Assembly (NCBI GenBank): GCA_000181795.3
Contig: CM012953.1
Span: 7,537,033-7,601,032, forward strand
Source: Trichinella spiralis
Taxonomy: Eukaryota > Nematoda > Enoplea > Trichinellida > Trichinellidae
DNA length: 64,000 nt
Direction: 5' to 3'
Numbering within the stretch: the first letter of the stretch is position 1; the number at the start of each line of letters is the position of its first letter. The notes below the pieces were generated by a model, which worked only from the letters and a program-made list of their open reading frames with translations, was not told where the DNA came from and made no database searches. Of the stretch, positions 1 through 12,293 are shown piece by piece. The position numbers and the translations under genes are program-made.

Positions 1-111
1 GCTGTATGTGCAGTTTCAGCTAGAGATATTTATCATCAGTATGACACAAACGCACATGTTATGATTAATATCGCACATGAAATCAATAACAACTGTTGAA
101 TATCCAATGTT

Positions 112-2481
112 TTATTCTTCTCCAAATTTGTGAATCATACTGAATGAATATCAATAAGTAAACAACCTGAGATGAGTGAAAAGAACGAGTAAATGTTTCG
201 TTTTCAAATCAGTGGCAGGATAAAGTCCCTGAACTTTTGTCATTCTTTGATGAACTTTAAAATCGATGCAAGCTATTTACAGCATGGTTATAGAGTGTCG
301 ACTTTTAGATCCTTAAAATTATACAATTAACATGACATATCCAATGTAATTACAGCAGTTACCTTTATTTGAATCAGTCAAAAGTTGAGCTAACAAGCAT
401 TGGGTATTTTCAAAAGTTTTGAAACCTGATGGCGTATCTTTTTGCAACAGATACAATTCCGTTTGCCTGAAAGAGAAAAAAAATGTAAATAATAATTTTT
501 GAAAATTTTCACACACAATTTACCGATAAATGTAATGTCGAATTGTGAAAGATTCGATTTGCTTTGTCCATGGATTTCGAAAAGAGCACCATTCAGCAAA
601 AACAGAAATCGGTTTGTTTTCTTTTGGTTTCAAACGATAATTGCACTTTTGAGAACGAGTTGTACGCATTGCTGTAAATTGATAAACTTTAAAATTTAAG
701 CAAGTTCAAGCCTGCTAACTGACCATTTCTGTGAAAACTCAACGTCGCTTGTAAATCTTCCTCGAATACATAATTATGATAAGAATTGCCGATCATATCT
801 TGCGGTAGAAGTCCAAGTATGCATGCACATCTGAAATTTGAGTATATAAATAAATTTGCTTTAAAAACTACCGAATACATTTTTAATAAGTGGTCATATA
901 TTACAGCAAATCTACATGAGAAATGGTGCCGTCAGTGTGGTGTCTTGTGACGAATTCCAATTTTGCGTTATTGCCTAAACATAAAATGCTAATATTCAAT
1001 GTAGGAACAAAAATTTGATTTTTTACAATTTTCCAGTACCTTGAAAAATATGATCATACAAAGGAGCCATTGGTCTGGCCACAAATGCTAAACACGAAGA
1101 ACCCGTGTCGTTAGACAAATCTGAAGAATCACTGTCCAAGTCGGAATGTTCATTGATGCCGTTCAATATTGGATTGCAGTTGCTTTGCATGACACCAGTG
1201 CAATAAAATTCCATATATTTGGTTTGAAGAAAATTTTCTGGACATCCCTGACTTGCATTTATCGGTTCGAGATATCTGTAACAAAAAATTCATTTTTTAT
1301 TGCTATTTTAAATTGTACAAAATGTCAAAGCAAACTGATTATTGCACAGTGCAAAGAATAATGATAAATTTGAGCTTACTGAAATTGTTCCACAGGAACG
1401 GGTTTGCATTTCAAGCGACAAAAGAAAGAACGACTGGCAATGACTTCTTGAGAATCAGAAAAAGATGGCTCAGGACTGGGATGTGAACAATCAGATTCAC
1501 ATTCTGGATTTGCAAGTGATTTATTTGCACTTTTGTTTTCTAAAATATCTAATTATTCAATTTAAATTTAAATTTTTTTAAAATAAAAGCCCATTTTCTT
1601 TTACCTTTTCTCATTTGAGGACAAAATATTTCGTTACCGGTGTAAATTTGTTTTTTAAACGTCAGCAAATCTTTCGGATGAATGAGATCATAGAAGCTTT
1701 TATTAAGCACGTCGTTCCGTTTGTAACCGAGATATTGATGAACAGATTCCGAAGCGTAAGCAATTCGACCGCACTTTTTCATCACAATCATGCAAAAACC
1801 GTCGACTGCTTCTTCAAACAAACGATCCAAGTCAATTTCGCAAAAAATTTTCGGCACACTGCTCAAATATTTTGCATTGGCATCTGAAACTTTGTAAAGT
1901 TTTCATTATTTTCTATAATAAATATTATTCAATTTTAAATTCGTCAAATTATATGATGAAAACAGAAAACAATTGAAAATCGCCTCAGCATCCGGTAAAA
2001 ATTTCTGATCAAATAAAATTTTTGAAAATCTCTTTCAAAACACATTTTTAACTTAAAAATTCAAGCAAATCAATTTTTTCTTATGTCTACGAGAAAAAAA
2101 TTATAAAAATTGAAAATTTTAAACTACAATTCAATTCTCTTGGAATTCAATTTCAAACAATAAATCAAACTTACTGAGATATCTTTTGATGTGTTGCAAT
2201 GCAAATTTCAAAACTGTAAGCTTGTCCAATTTTGGTGATCCTGGTGAACAATTTGGTACAAGCGCACTAATTTCTGTTATGTAGGCGTTCAACTTGTCTC
2301 TTCGACGTTTTTCAATTTTGCTATGGTTCGACGTTCTGAATTTACTAAAAAAAACAATTGCATTAAAAAAATTTCACATTTTTTATTCCATATTTAATTT
2401 TAAAAATAATTAATAACGTACTTAATATTACTTTTTCTTCTTTTCCATACTTCTGAATCGGTTTCTCTTTTTGCATATATA
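112..2481 (-). CDS. BMAL/cycle-like bHLH-PAS transcription factor (5' end open)
   Basis: Predicted clock-type bHLH-PAS factor that would bind E-boxes as a heterodimer in the nucleus. Eleven exons join in phase: 2422-2481, 2175-2344, 1605-1883, 1380-1539, 1040-1275, 905-974, 724-830, 524-671, 363-466, 167-254, 112-139. Visible in order: a basic region and helix-loop-helix (NHSKIEKRRRDKLN, then KLDKLTVLKFALQHIK) across the first two exons; PAS-A with DGFCMIV and YDLIHPKDL; the BMAL-like block SRSFFCRLKC; and PAS-B with EFVTRHHTDG, GLLPQDMIG and RNPWTKQIE. The basic region and the FFCR block resemble BMAL/cycle more than ARNT. The exon at 2422-2481 has no in-frame ATG and begins in phase 2, so an upstream coding exon must exist (candidate at 9282-9379). 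The last two exons are less certain; they end the protein shortly after PAS-B, without the long C-terminal activation region of vertebrate BMAL1. Confidence 0.82.
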
Positions 2482-5400
2482 CTGCTAAATATTGAAATCG
2501 GTAAAATAAAATAAATTAAAAAAAACTTGAAACAGTTTTATTTATGAATGTTTTAATATAAAATCATTTAATTGAAATAATTTTGTAAAATTTTACAACA
2601 GCAAATCCTGCATTTTTTTTAACTGAGTTGGAACAAATACTGTACTACGGTTTTGTTCCCCAGAAATCAACGGGCGATACAGTAGCTCGAGAGAAGAAAC
2701 CGTAATCGTTTCGAAGTTTGTGTTTTTTTCATAAATAACAAATAATAATATATATTTTTTATACGTATGTATGTCTTCTTTATAATAAAGATTAATTTTA
2801 CTGTTTAACCGAAAAAAACAGGTGACGAAAATTGATTTTTGTTTTTTTGTCATTGTTTTTTTAACTTTTTTAATGTTTAATTATTATTAATATTGTTTTA
2901 TACGTTTTTTTTGATTATGTTATTAAATTTAAATTTCATTAAATATGTTTTGCATTCGTTTATTTTTTCTTCTAGGTGCTTACTTATTCTGCCGATTTTA
3001 TTCTTTCCCGTGTGACCATTTTGTAAGATGATGGGACAGAAAATAAAAGTCAAATTTAAATTTATGCATTTATAAACCCGGTCGATTGCCCGTCCCTTGG
3101 TTGCTGTTCGTGTTCTGTGATGTATTTTTACATAGTAGAGCGATTCTGGTATTCTTCGTCATTGCTGTAGGGCGTGAACTATGATCTAAGAATGAATTAA
3201 TTAATTGATTGAGAAAATGTTTTTTTCTGATAATTTGTTTTTTGAATGTTTTTTTGTTCAATTTTGGCTGAAGAGAAATTTCGATCTTCAGTTGAGAGAA
3301 ATAGTCAGTTAGCCGTGCAACAATATTAGCTGACATCTGGACAAGGTCACGCTGGCCAATCAGATTCCGTTTGCTGACCTATCGCTTTTTCGACCCTATC
3401 GATTTTTTTCTGACCTCAACACTGTCGACAGTAAGCTTTTACAGTTGTTGTCTTTTGAATTTTTGCGTAAAGAGGATAGCAAATATTTTGAAGAGAAATA
3501 AGTTGCAAACATAAAAAGCAACAATGTCGAAATAGCAGAGAATAGCTAGCTTATTTTCCGGTTGAATAGTTTTGGACAATAGGCTGGTTGGTGAATAAAA
3601 TTTCCTCTATTCTCTAGGCGAAATTGAATCTCAAAAGCAGCTGAAAAAGTAAGTTGCCTATGCTCACTTCAGGCGAGGCTATTTTTACACTGCTGTTGTA
3701 TATATCTTCAGCTTAATGGCCTAAAGAACAGTTGTTCCACTCAGATTCAGATTGACAACTGGGAAAAGCTTCTTTTTTTTCCGCTTCATTTCATCTTTCA
3801 ATTTTCAAAATACGGTGAGCTATATGTATGTATATATATTTTTTTTTCATCAGTTCCCATAACGTGTGAACGAAATTTATTCGAGCTTGTCTTGTGTTTG
3901 TTCGTCAAATGGAATTTTACTTTCTCGAGGCAGCAAAATCGAGCTTGTTGCTTAGTGGTGAAAAATTGGTTGACAGTTGCAGGCTAAAATTTTATTTTCA
4001 TTCGTTCACAATTGACGAAAAAGCTAACCTTTTCCGTCGCATCCAACTTACACTTCCTTGTTTCTTTCTATCCTAAGCTTTTTATATTGAATGCCTGTAC
4101 GCGGTATAATAAAAGTGAAGGTATTTTTTCTTACCAAAATTTAAATTATTACATTTATAAATAAAATTTATTTCATGCTTCACTTGTTGTAAAAAAATAA
4201 AGTTATGTAATTTTTTTTATAACATCAGCAATGCTTACCGAATTTTGTCATCGGATAAAAGGTTTCTCCTCATAATTAATAATACTTTTTTTTATAAAGA
4301 TGTATGTGTAATGTAAAAGAAAATTTCAATACGCAAATATTTTTAAGCTTTTACGTTTCACTTCAAAGTTTTTATAGATGAATTTTTCATATTTGTAAAA
4401 TACAAAGAGCATTTGCTAATTGATGAAGATAATATCTTTACATTTGTGAAGATAAAAATGCCTGTTGAAAAAAAATTACATGTTGGCACGATGAATATAA
4501 TAAGAAGTATAGTTCTGTCTGTGTAAGATTAAGATTTCATTACAAAATAAATGATTAGAAAAATTATTAACAATTTTTGTAGATGACGCATTGTATAGTA
4601 GCTTTGCAATTTCGTATGGCTGGCCTTTGCGATTGGTTATATGACTCATGGTCGTAGTGTGTACTACAGGAAATGAAACATGTGCGCCGCTGCTGTTTCT
4701 GGCGAAGGCCAACCAATTGATATCTCCTAATCTTTCATTCTGCCTATTGCTCTCGCTCTGTCGCTCTCTCTCTCTTTTAGTTGCACTTGGCCTGTCACTT
4801 TCTTTTTCCTTCTCTCTCTCTCCCTCTCTCCCTTGCTCTCTCTTCATACCCATCTTGCCTGCAGTTTTCCTGTATAAGCTTGCTAATAGGGTCGGCTAAT
4901 ATTGTATTATAGCTGGGTTAGATGGTGGGCTTCAAAAATTGAACGGGATGGGGAAATTATCGAACGGTGGCACCTGGTCATGTTATCATTTTTATGCCTT
5001 GTTGTTGACGAGATGGTCAGTTGTCTGAATGGATAATAAATAATAATTTTTTCCTTTAACTTCAATTGAATTCAGTTCGGTCGTAACTTTTTCTTAATAG
5101 CCGTCAGTTGTCAATCAGAAGGAGAGATTTTTTGGGTGCGGCACCGCTCCATTTTTTTTTGCTTTCACATTAAACTTTGTCCGGCAACTTTTCCAACACC
5201 AGCTAATAAGCTAATAGAACAGCCGAACGACGGAGAAGAAGAAGAGGAAAAAAAAATGTTCACCCCTCAAAAGCTGGCTTGTTTCTTTCTCTAGACGGCG
5301 GTCATTTTCTGCTGCGGCGCAATGCAGCTAACATTCTGTGTCTTCTTTGTCAACAATGTTGACAACACTGACCGGCAAGCAGGAGGAAGAAGAGGAGGAC

Positions 5401-5632
5401 TGACTGAGAATGAATGCAGTTTTCAGCTTGGGTTAAATATTAGCTTTGCGTCGACCGAGAACGTGTGAGACTAACTGGCCTGTTTGGCGGTTTTTCGCGC
5501 CTTGTAAAATTTTCAATTCCAAGCCAACGTTGGCGCGTAAACAAGCAACATCCGTCTGTTTGTTTCGAATAATCTGTTTCGATTATTGTGTTTCGAGGAT
5601 GAATTAATTTTTAATTTTTTACCAGACAAATC
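2482..5632. other. non-coding stretch upstream of innexin
   Basis: AT-rich DNA with no exon I can support. It holds a pyrimidine-rich CT tract at about 4748-4847. Open frames of 86-88 codons on the minus strand (2593-2853, 3070-3336) have neither recognisable similarity nor a donor in the phase needed by the BMAL-like gene. The last part should hold the innexin promoter; no clear TATA box was seen. Confidence 0.5.
5610..5632 (+). promoter_or_regulatory. acceptor-like site just upstream of the innexin start codon
   Basis: A T-rich tract ending ttttttaccag at 5625 lies seven bases before the ATG at 5633. It matches a 3' splice site and could take a trans-spliced leader or close a 5'-UTR intron. 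Sequence alone does not choose between them. Confidence 0.4.
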
Positions 5633-7348
5633 ATGGCTTTGCCTTTTCTGGACGTTGCGTTTCGTGCTTTGCACAAGCAATACTACGACGACTTCACCGA
5701 TCGACTGAACTATTATTACACCACATTGTTCTTATTGTTCATGTCAATTTTGGTCAGCGCTAAACAATACGTCGGTTCTCCAATACATTGCTGGGTACCT
5801 GCACAATTTCGAGGCGGTTGGGAAGAGTACGCGGAAAGTTACTGTTTCATACAAAACACTTACTTCCTGCCATTCGGCAAAGATGTTCCCAGGTTTGTAA
5901 ATCGATATATAAAGCTTGTTCTATACTACTGTTTTATTTTGTTTTGTCTTTTCACAGCGATATTATTGAACGAGACTATCGAAAAATTGGCTATTATCAA
6001 TGGGTCCCTGTGGTGTTGGCACTGCAAGCTGCATTATTCTACATGCCGAATTTGATATGGAAAATGATGAGTTACAACACTGGTAAAAAAAAAGAGAAAG
6101 AAATTGATACTTTTTTTTGCCGTTGGCTTTTTTTCTTCCATTTGTCAAGTTTTTTCTTTTAATTTTGAGGAATCAAACTGAAATCGTTGTTGCAGTATGC
6201 TAGCAGCATACCGTTGACGAGTTCAGAAGAACGTACCGAGACAGTGAACCGATTGTGTCTAATTGTGGAAGATTGTCTGAATTATCAAGCATCGAAAAGA
6301 AGTGTAATCAGCAAGATCCTTTGCTTTTATTGTCGACAGACCAGCAGCTGCTATCTCACGTTTTGCTACTTGCTGATGAAATTGCTCTATTTGATCAACG
6401 TTTGTGGACAATTTTTAATTCTCAACGATTTTCTCTCCACCAAATACACATTTTGGGGACTGCAAATTCTCATGGACATCGCACAAGGTCGTGATTGGAA
6501 CACCAGTGGTCATTTTCCAAGAGTTACATTGTATATATATATACATCTGTTTTTTTTCTTCTTTTTATACTTCCTGTTTATGCTTTAATTTCTTCAATTG
6601 AAACATTTTTAGCTGCGATTTTGAAGTTCGTGAATTGGGCAACAGTCACCGCCATACAGTCCAATGCGTATTGATGATCAACATGTTCAACGAGAAGATT
6701 TATCTGTTCTTTTGGTTCTGGTTCTTGTTCCTTGGCATCATCACGGGCGTGAATCTGATGTACTGGGTGAGCAGTTTCGTGTCGAGAACTTACAAAGAAG
6801 ACCTGGTGCGCCATAAATTACGTCTTACCATCGACTTCAAGGATCGCCTCTTCGAACGCCGTTTGACACAACAATTTATTCGTGACGCTCTACATCCGGA
6901 TGGTTTGCTGATAATGCGTTTCATCGGAACTCACGCCGGAGAACTTATCTCATCCGAAATGATGGGGAAAATGTTTCGGTATGTTTTTCATATCCTAATT
7001 AATCTAACAGTTTTTGAAACAATCTGTCTCTCTCTAATCATTGCATTTTTAAATAAATCATATATACTTTTTTTTCTTTGTATTAATAGGGACTATATGA
7101 AACGAAGTCAGATGAGTCATCAAATATTGGATTCTGTTAGAGAGAAAGATATTCCATCATTTAGTAGCAGTGGCCGTGATGTAGACCATGGATTTAGCGA
7201 GGCAATGTATGACGATGGAAAGGCTCCGAATGATGGATCGTTGAATACACCTCTGTTACCAACTGCGCCAAAAATGGTAGAAACCAATACATTGAAGGTC
7301 GACAATCGATTTCCACCTGAAGTTCCACCGAAACCGAAAGACATTTAA
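5633..7348 (+). CDS. innexin (gap-junction channel subunit)
   Basis: Four-pass membrane protein that forms gap junctions or hemichannels in invertebrates. Exons 5633-5892, 5958-6082, 6170-6530, 6613-6978 and 7090-7348 join in phase to 1371 nt, 456 aa. TM1 lies at about residues 25-47. The first extracellular loop carries CWVPAQF and a following SYCF cysteine. The innexin signature YYQWVP spans the exon 1-2 region just before TM2. Exon 3 ends FPRVT and exon 4 opens CDFEVRELGN, a conserved block before the second loop; TM4 is the aromatic run IYLFFWFWFLFLG. The tail is about 95 residues and Pro/Lys-rich (PPEVPPKPKDI). The exon 3 acceptor is the modest ttttgag|GA at 6169, chosen because the more obvious TTGCAG at 6195 breaks frame. 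An acceptor-like tttaccag ends at 5625, 8 nt before the ATG. A poly(A) signal AATAAA lies near 7817. The paralogue cannot be named by eye. Confidence 0.95.
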
Positions 7349-9281
7349 AATTTGGAAGAACTAACTAACTACAAGAGAAGAATCTACAAAAATTTAAGAA
7401 CTACAACATTTCTTTACTGGCGTTATTTATATCTTTCTTCACTTCACTGTCTATCTCACTATCCCCACTATTCACTATCACTTCTTTTTACTATTTATGC
7501 AAATATCGCTCATTACATTATGGCAGCGGCATAATAAGATTATTATTATTATTATTCCAGTTATTTTATTCAAAAAGACGATCTATCTCTATATCTATTA
7601 TGGGTAACTGTTAACTGATTTGTTGCAGTTATATGAAAAGTTTGCCGCATACAGCATTTTCTCTAAAGATATTTTCTTCCCACGTATCTTATCGCCTTTC
7701 TCTACCTTTCTGAAAATAGCCATACTATCCACATATATATGCGTATATATCTATCTATCTCAGGCTAGAGGAAAGTCTTGTTACATCATCTATTGTTTCT
7801 TGCACTTCTTTGCATGAATAAAAGCACTTTCAAGCACATCATTTAAACTAGCTGTCGAACAAGCACAATTTATGATAAAATGTTTGACGACAAATGACAG
7901 CTACAACCGAGAGGTCGCTATGGAAACTGCTCCAACTCCGGTTTAACTCAAGTTTTTGCATTTTCATCAGTTGAAGTGTGCGCGCTAAATTCTGTTGCAA
8001 AGCTTTCCCCATCACATTCATTCTTCAATGTGTCGCGCTTTATCGCAGAAGGAAACGTTGCAGCTATTCAATCAAATCATCATCACTGCAACTTTGTTAC
8101 TTGTTTTTTTCTGTTTAGCTACATTTCAAAACAAGTTTTTTAATATGTACATTTAACAATTACATGTAATTTTTAAAAAAATATTTGTAACAACAGTTTT
8201 ATCAATTTAAAAATTTTTTCATCAAAAACGAAATCATCAATAATTAAAATAAATAAATTTTCATAATAAAAATATTTTTTTACAGTTTTGAAATAAATTT
8301 AATTAACATAAAATTATCGTCATTTTTTTGAACAAATATTCTGCTAATCATCAATTTTCAACATCAATTAGCACCAATTTGAACGATACAGTGGATAGCA
8401 GAGAGGGAGGGACATTTATCGGACAACAGCAGTAATAATAATAATAATAATAATAATATGTATGTTTGTGTATTTATCGTTTGTCTGAACAATAAAAAAA
8501 ATACTTTTAAGCATTCATAAGTAGCTTTACAATAAATGAATCAAGTCTGTGAGTTGGAGACCAGTTTTAAACCTTAGTTTACGAATCAGAGCATATAGCT
8601 TTTGACAACCTTAAACATGGCCCCAATTCTACAATCATAAAAAAGAGAATCTTTTCGTTCTTGCCTACCATTTATTTGATAATTAAAAATGAAAAGCTTT
8701 TATTCATCATTCGAAAATAAAAGTCACTTTTACCTTTCACCACTTTGACAACTTATTTTCAATAATGCTTAAAATGCAAAACACATTTTCTGAATAATAT
8801 AAAGTTAAAAAATATAAGAATAGTATTTTTTTGAAGGGATATATTTTTAAAAAAATATGAAATTTGCAATAGTATAAAAAAATTTTTTATCCAAATATTC
8901 AGTTTAAACAAAAACCGAAAAGCGATTCAATGAAAAGATAAAAAAAATTGAACATATCCACATTTTTAATTGTACAGTAAGTAAACTAACTGATCAAGCC
9001 AATAAATAAAATTGACAATGTTGGTTTTTAAAAATTCTATTCCAAGTATCAGTTTTGTACAATATTTTATAGAATGTTTGTAATTTTCTTTTTATATCAT
9101 GAAAAGAAATTGAATAATGATACTGTAGAAAAATACACAAGAATAATTTAAATACCAATGATAGAGAATGGTGTTTTCTTTCCCACTGTATACAGCTTGT
9201 TGCTTATCAAAAGAGAAAGTTACAAAACTTTTTAATGATTAAATTCAATTGAATTGCAAAAATGAACAAAATTCAACATAC
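7349..9281. other. innexin 3' flank and AT-rich spacer
   Basis: Contains the likely innexin 3' UTR with AATAAA at about 7817-7822, then AT-rich DNA with a short (AAT)n microsatellite at 8431-8458. No further exon could be supported on either strand. Confidence 0.5.
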
Positions 9282-9379
9282 CTGGGTTCATTTGGATATG
9301 AATTTGCGTGAAACGCATCTTGCAGTGATAAGTAAGGTGCAGTGGTATCGGCTGAGACTCGTAGAACCGTTTCAGACAT
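9282..9379 (-). CDS. candidate first coding exon of the BMAL-like gene
   Basis: A short open segment starts at ATG 9379-9377 (MSETVLRVSADTT...) and ends at a good donor (CCCAG|gtatg at 9282). It is 98 nt long and ends with two spare bases, exactly the phase needed by the BMAL-like exon at 2481. Joined to the other eleven exons it gives 1548 nt, 515 aa plus stop. The join would make a 6.8 kb first intron containing the innexin gene on the other strand. A one-in-three phase match by chance is possible. An in-frame Leu-rich reading extends upstream through a trinucleotide repeat, but I take it as untranslated. Confidence 0.4.
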
Positions 9380-9410
9380 GCTGCTTTGAAAAATGACCAC
9401 CAGCAGAAGA

Positions 9411-9439
9411 AGAAGTAGTAGTAGTAGTAGTAGAAGATG
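9411..9439. repeat. trinucleotide microsatellite (AGT)n
   Basis: A run of GTA/AGT units lies just upstream of the candidate BMAL-like first exon. On the minus strand it creates an artificial Leu- or Thr/Ser-rich open frame. Confidence 0.7.
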
Positions 9440-10566
9440 TGCTTTGATAGAACAAATACGGATCAGCAAAAAATAAGGGTAGCAGTAGTAAAAGCAAGTG
9501 GGACAATGTTGACAACTGGATGCTTTTCGTGTGTTGGAATAAAAGTGAACGTCCAGTTTTTGGCAAAAACTTGCCGACCTTCGTATTCAATTTAACCCAT
9601 TTTCATACAGGCCTAATAATAAAAGTTGTCACTTTTTGAGGAGGTGCAACGCCCACAATTTTTGTCTGCTTCTAATAATGACAATTAGTCACAGTTGGAA
9701 TTGAACCATTTCATCCCATACGGCCCTTTTTTCTTTCATCCAATCCACAGGTTAAGCAAGCATCACTCGTGAAAAACTATTCCTTCATTAATTTGCATTA
9801 TGAATAAAACTTTTTTAATGTTCGTTTTTTGTCTAATGTATAATAATTTTTACAGCAAATAAATTCTGTTTCCTGTTCAACAATTCAAATCATAGTTTAT
9901 CAAAATACCCCGATTATTTCTAGTTTGGAATTTCAGCATTGAAATGAAATCCACAACACACCAACAATATTATGCGAATTTGTGAACAAGAAAAAGTAAT
10001 TTACACAATTAATATACATATATATATCCAGATATACACTTTAAACGCTTCATTTATTCGCTACTTGAATATATTTTATAAAATTCATACTTTTATCCCT
10101 TTCCTTGGCATATGACGTAGTATTTGAATAATTCATTGAAATAATTAATTACTTATGAATTGCATTCAAAAAAATAGCTCATCAATCAACTATTTTCAAC
10201 ATTTTTATAATAAAAAAATGTTACTTTCTAAAAATGAAGCACACCTAAATAGAATAGTTACCTAATGCAGAACTAGGTCTTGATCATTTACTACTTTTAC
10301 GCTACTGCCCTACTGACTGCTGAAAATGAAAGTCTCTTTTGAAGATAATTATCACTTTGGCCTGAATTTTCTTTCACCTGACCTATGAGTTGCAACTGAA
10401 TTTTAAATTAACACGCAAAATTATTTTCAACACACACTGATTTATTCATTTATCTATTTATCAAAAACAATGCATTAAAAAAAACGGCCCAATGTCATTT
10501 CAAAAACAGTTTCTGGAATAAAATATATTGCATCAATGTAGCATTTACTATTTATGTTCACCGCTT

Positions 10567-10851
10567 TCAACCAAAAAATTCATAATTTTCAATTTCATCA
10601 CTCCGATCTAACAAACGACTGATAAGAGAAAGTCGATTTGAGAAAACTGTCATCGACGAATCCATTTTAGCACAAAAACCTTCAAATGTGTCTTCACGCT
10701 TACGAACAGCTTCCAACCAGCCTTTCATCTGATTCAATCCTTCCTTTAAATCAACAACTAATTCTTGAATAAGATCATTCGCTGTAACGCGAGTTCGCAA
10801 ATTTCGAGACTGCTCTCCAGCAACTTCCTCATCAGATATTGGCACAGGCAT
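10567..10851 (-). CDS. small coiled-coil protein, partner of the KxDL-like gene
   Basis: A single-exon reading frame of 94 aa. The body is helical and charged (NDLIQELVVDLKEGLNQMKG, then a helix ending SLISRLLDRS), as in small BLOC-1/BORC-type subunits, but I do not recognise the family. The first 16 residues (MPVPISDEEVAGEQSR) resemble the start of the KxDL-like protein at 11970-12293 (MPLSSSNENAAKEQER), and about 260 bp of upstream DNA are shared with it; the rest of the protein is not clearly similar. The ATG directly follows an acceptor-like tttattag, so the mRNA may be trans-spliced or start in an upstream exon. Confidence 0.6.
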   Translation of the reverse strand: MPVPISDEEVAGEQSRNLRTRVTANDLIQELVVDLKEGLNQMKGWLEAVRKREDTFEGFCAKMDSSMTVFSNRLSLISRLLDRSDEIENYEFFG

Positions 10852-11114
10852 CTAATAAAGAAGAAACCAAATTAATTACTTAAGCACAACATCTATTGTC
10901 TTAAACTTTTTCATCATTCGGTTTAATAAAAAGCATTCTTTTTTAATATTAACAACAATTTCTATCCATAAAAAGTACAGTACAAATGTGACATACAGGT
11001 TTAACTTGGAAATGAACACAGTAACCTTATCTGATGCGTATTCTTTGCTTAAATAATAATTCTATTTTATAATTTGTAATTTAAAACATCTAAAAATGTT
11101 TAATAACTAAATAG
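10852..11114 (-). repeat. duplicated 5' flank, copy A
   Basis: Upstream DNA of the small coiled-coil gene. It aligns with 12294-12557 over its length. The best block, at 10965-11003, includes CCATAAAAAGTACAGTAC and a following ACATACAGGTTTAA. Spacing from block to ATG is almost equal in the two copies (about 113 and 117 bp). It may hold a shared promoter or upstream exon. Confidence 0.75.
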
Positions 11115-11969
11115 CTCATATCTAATGAAATATCAGTACAGCAGTAAAATGGCAAAGACTCTCTAAAAGCTATTTGATAATGGTAATTTTCATGTTATTC
11201 AGTTGCCAACATCACAAGTCTAACATAGGGTTGTTTTTGTTATGTCAAATAATGTCAATAATAAAATATATGAGTACTCATTTTAGAAGTTCTAACCCAA
11301 CAACTTTGAGAAAAATACTCTTAACGACAGTATGAATTAAAATAAAACTTGATTATGAAAAAGGTTGACAGTGAGTTTTGGTTGTTGGCGGAAAAGAGAT
11401 GTAAAGAGATCAATATTATTAGACAAGCGTATTCCAAATATTGTATTGCATTGTATTGCATTTGTTATTTCCAGGATTAAAGACATCCATCGTCTTTGTT
11501 TGGTCAGTACAGTCGAGGGACAGTTTCTCTGTTTACGTCGATATCAGTCAAGTTTAATTAGATAGACTTATCATAAGTCTACCATTGATCGACGCAGTCT
11601 AGTGATTCTGTCGAAGGCAGAACTGAATTCTGAAGGCCTCAGAAATCGTACAATCACTGTTAACTTTAAAATCGAATAATAGCAACGTCGAGCTGTTCCT
11701 AACAAATACTTTTCTGTTACATAATAATTTTGAAAAAATAATCTTCCTAATTAATACTGATAAAACACTTATCTGAAGTTACAAAAGAATAAACTTGCCA
11801 ATAAAAAATATAAGTGGAAGCAAATGCTTTATAAAACTGATTAAAGTAAACATTTAAATGAACAGCTCCCATCTGGCTTTCACCCAAATTTTATTAAAAA
11901 ATATGAAATCATAACTGAATAATACATTTTGTAAAACAAAAGCATTAACACTGCGTACTGTTTTAGCAT
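11115..11969. other. spacer between the two duplicated units
   Basis: AT-rich DNA with no supported gene. It contains the 3' flank of the KxDL-like gene. Confidence 0.4.
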
Positions 11970-12293
11970 TTATTGATCTTTATCGTCTTCTATAAATGAA
12001 TTCGAACAAACAGGAAAAGCTTTGCCATGCTTACGGGCAAAATTGTATATATAATCTAAGTCTGTCTTTATGGTCATCAATATTTCCTTATTGGCAGCAA
12101 AATCTTTCTTAAACCCATCTATACGACTGCTGGAAACATTTACGCAGTTTTTCAGCATTTCGTTGCTTTTCTCTAAGCGAAATAATATTTCTCTTTGAAA
12201 TTCAAGGATCTTAGCTATTCTGCTGTTAGTTTCTAAGTTTTCAGACCGTTCTTGCTCTTTAGCAGCATTCTCATTAGACGATGATAAAGGCAT
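11970..12293 (-). CDS. KxDL motif-containing protein (KXD1/BORC subunit-like)
   Basis: A single-exon frame of 107 aa. KXD1-family proteins belong to the BORC complex, which recruits Arl8 and kinesin to lysosomes. The helical core matches the family: FRLEKSNEMLKNCVNVSSSR corresponds to the helix ending in SSARL, followed by a second helix with the KxDL signature as KTDL (in MTIKTDLDYIYN). Length is normal for the family apart from a short acidic tail. The ATG directly follows a T-rich acceptor-like ttttttag. The gene is the upstream copy of a duplicated unit whose other member is 10567-10851. The assignment rests on motif recognition by eye. Confidence 0.72.
   Translation of the reverse strand: MPLSSSNENAAKEQERSENLETNSRIAKILEFQREILFRLEKSNEMLKNCVNVSSSRIDGFKKDFAANKEILMTIKTDLDYIYNFARKHGKAFPVCSNSFIEDDKDQ

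Noticed and set aside
2593-3336. Two open frames upstream of the BMAL-like exon as its first exon
   Set aside because: They end in stops or offer donors only in phase 0 or 1, while the exon at 2481 requires phase 2.
4476-4899. Open frames on both strands over the CT-rich tract
   Set aside because: They are low-complexity products of a CTCT repeat (Arg/Glu or Leu/Ser runs).
6187-6195. TTGCAG as innexin exon 3 acceptor
   Set aside because: Use of this site gives an immediate stop; the ttttgag site at 6169 keeps frame and restores the conserved GIKLKSLLQYA segment.
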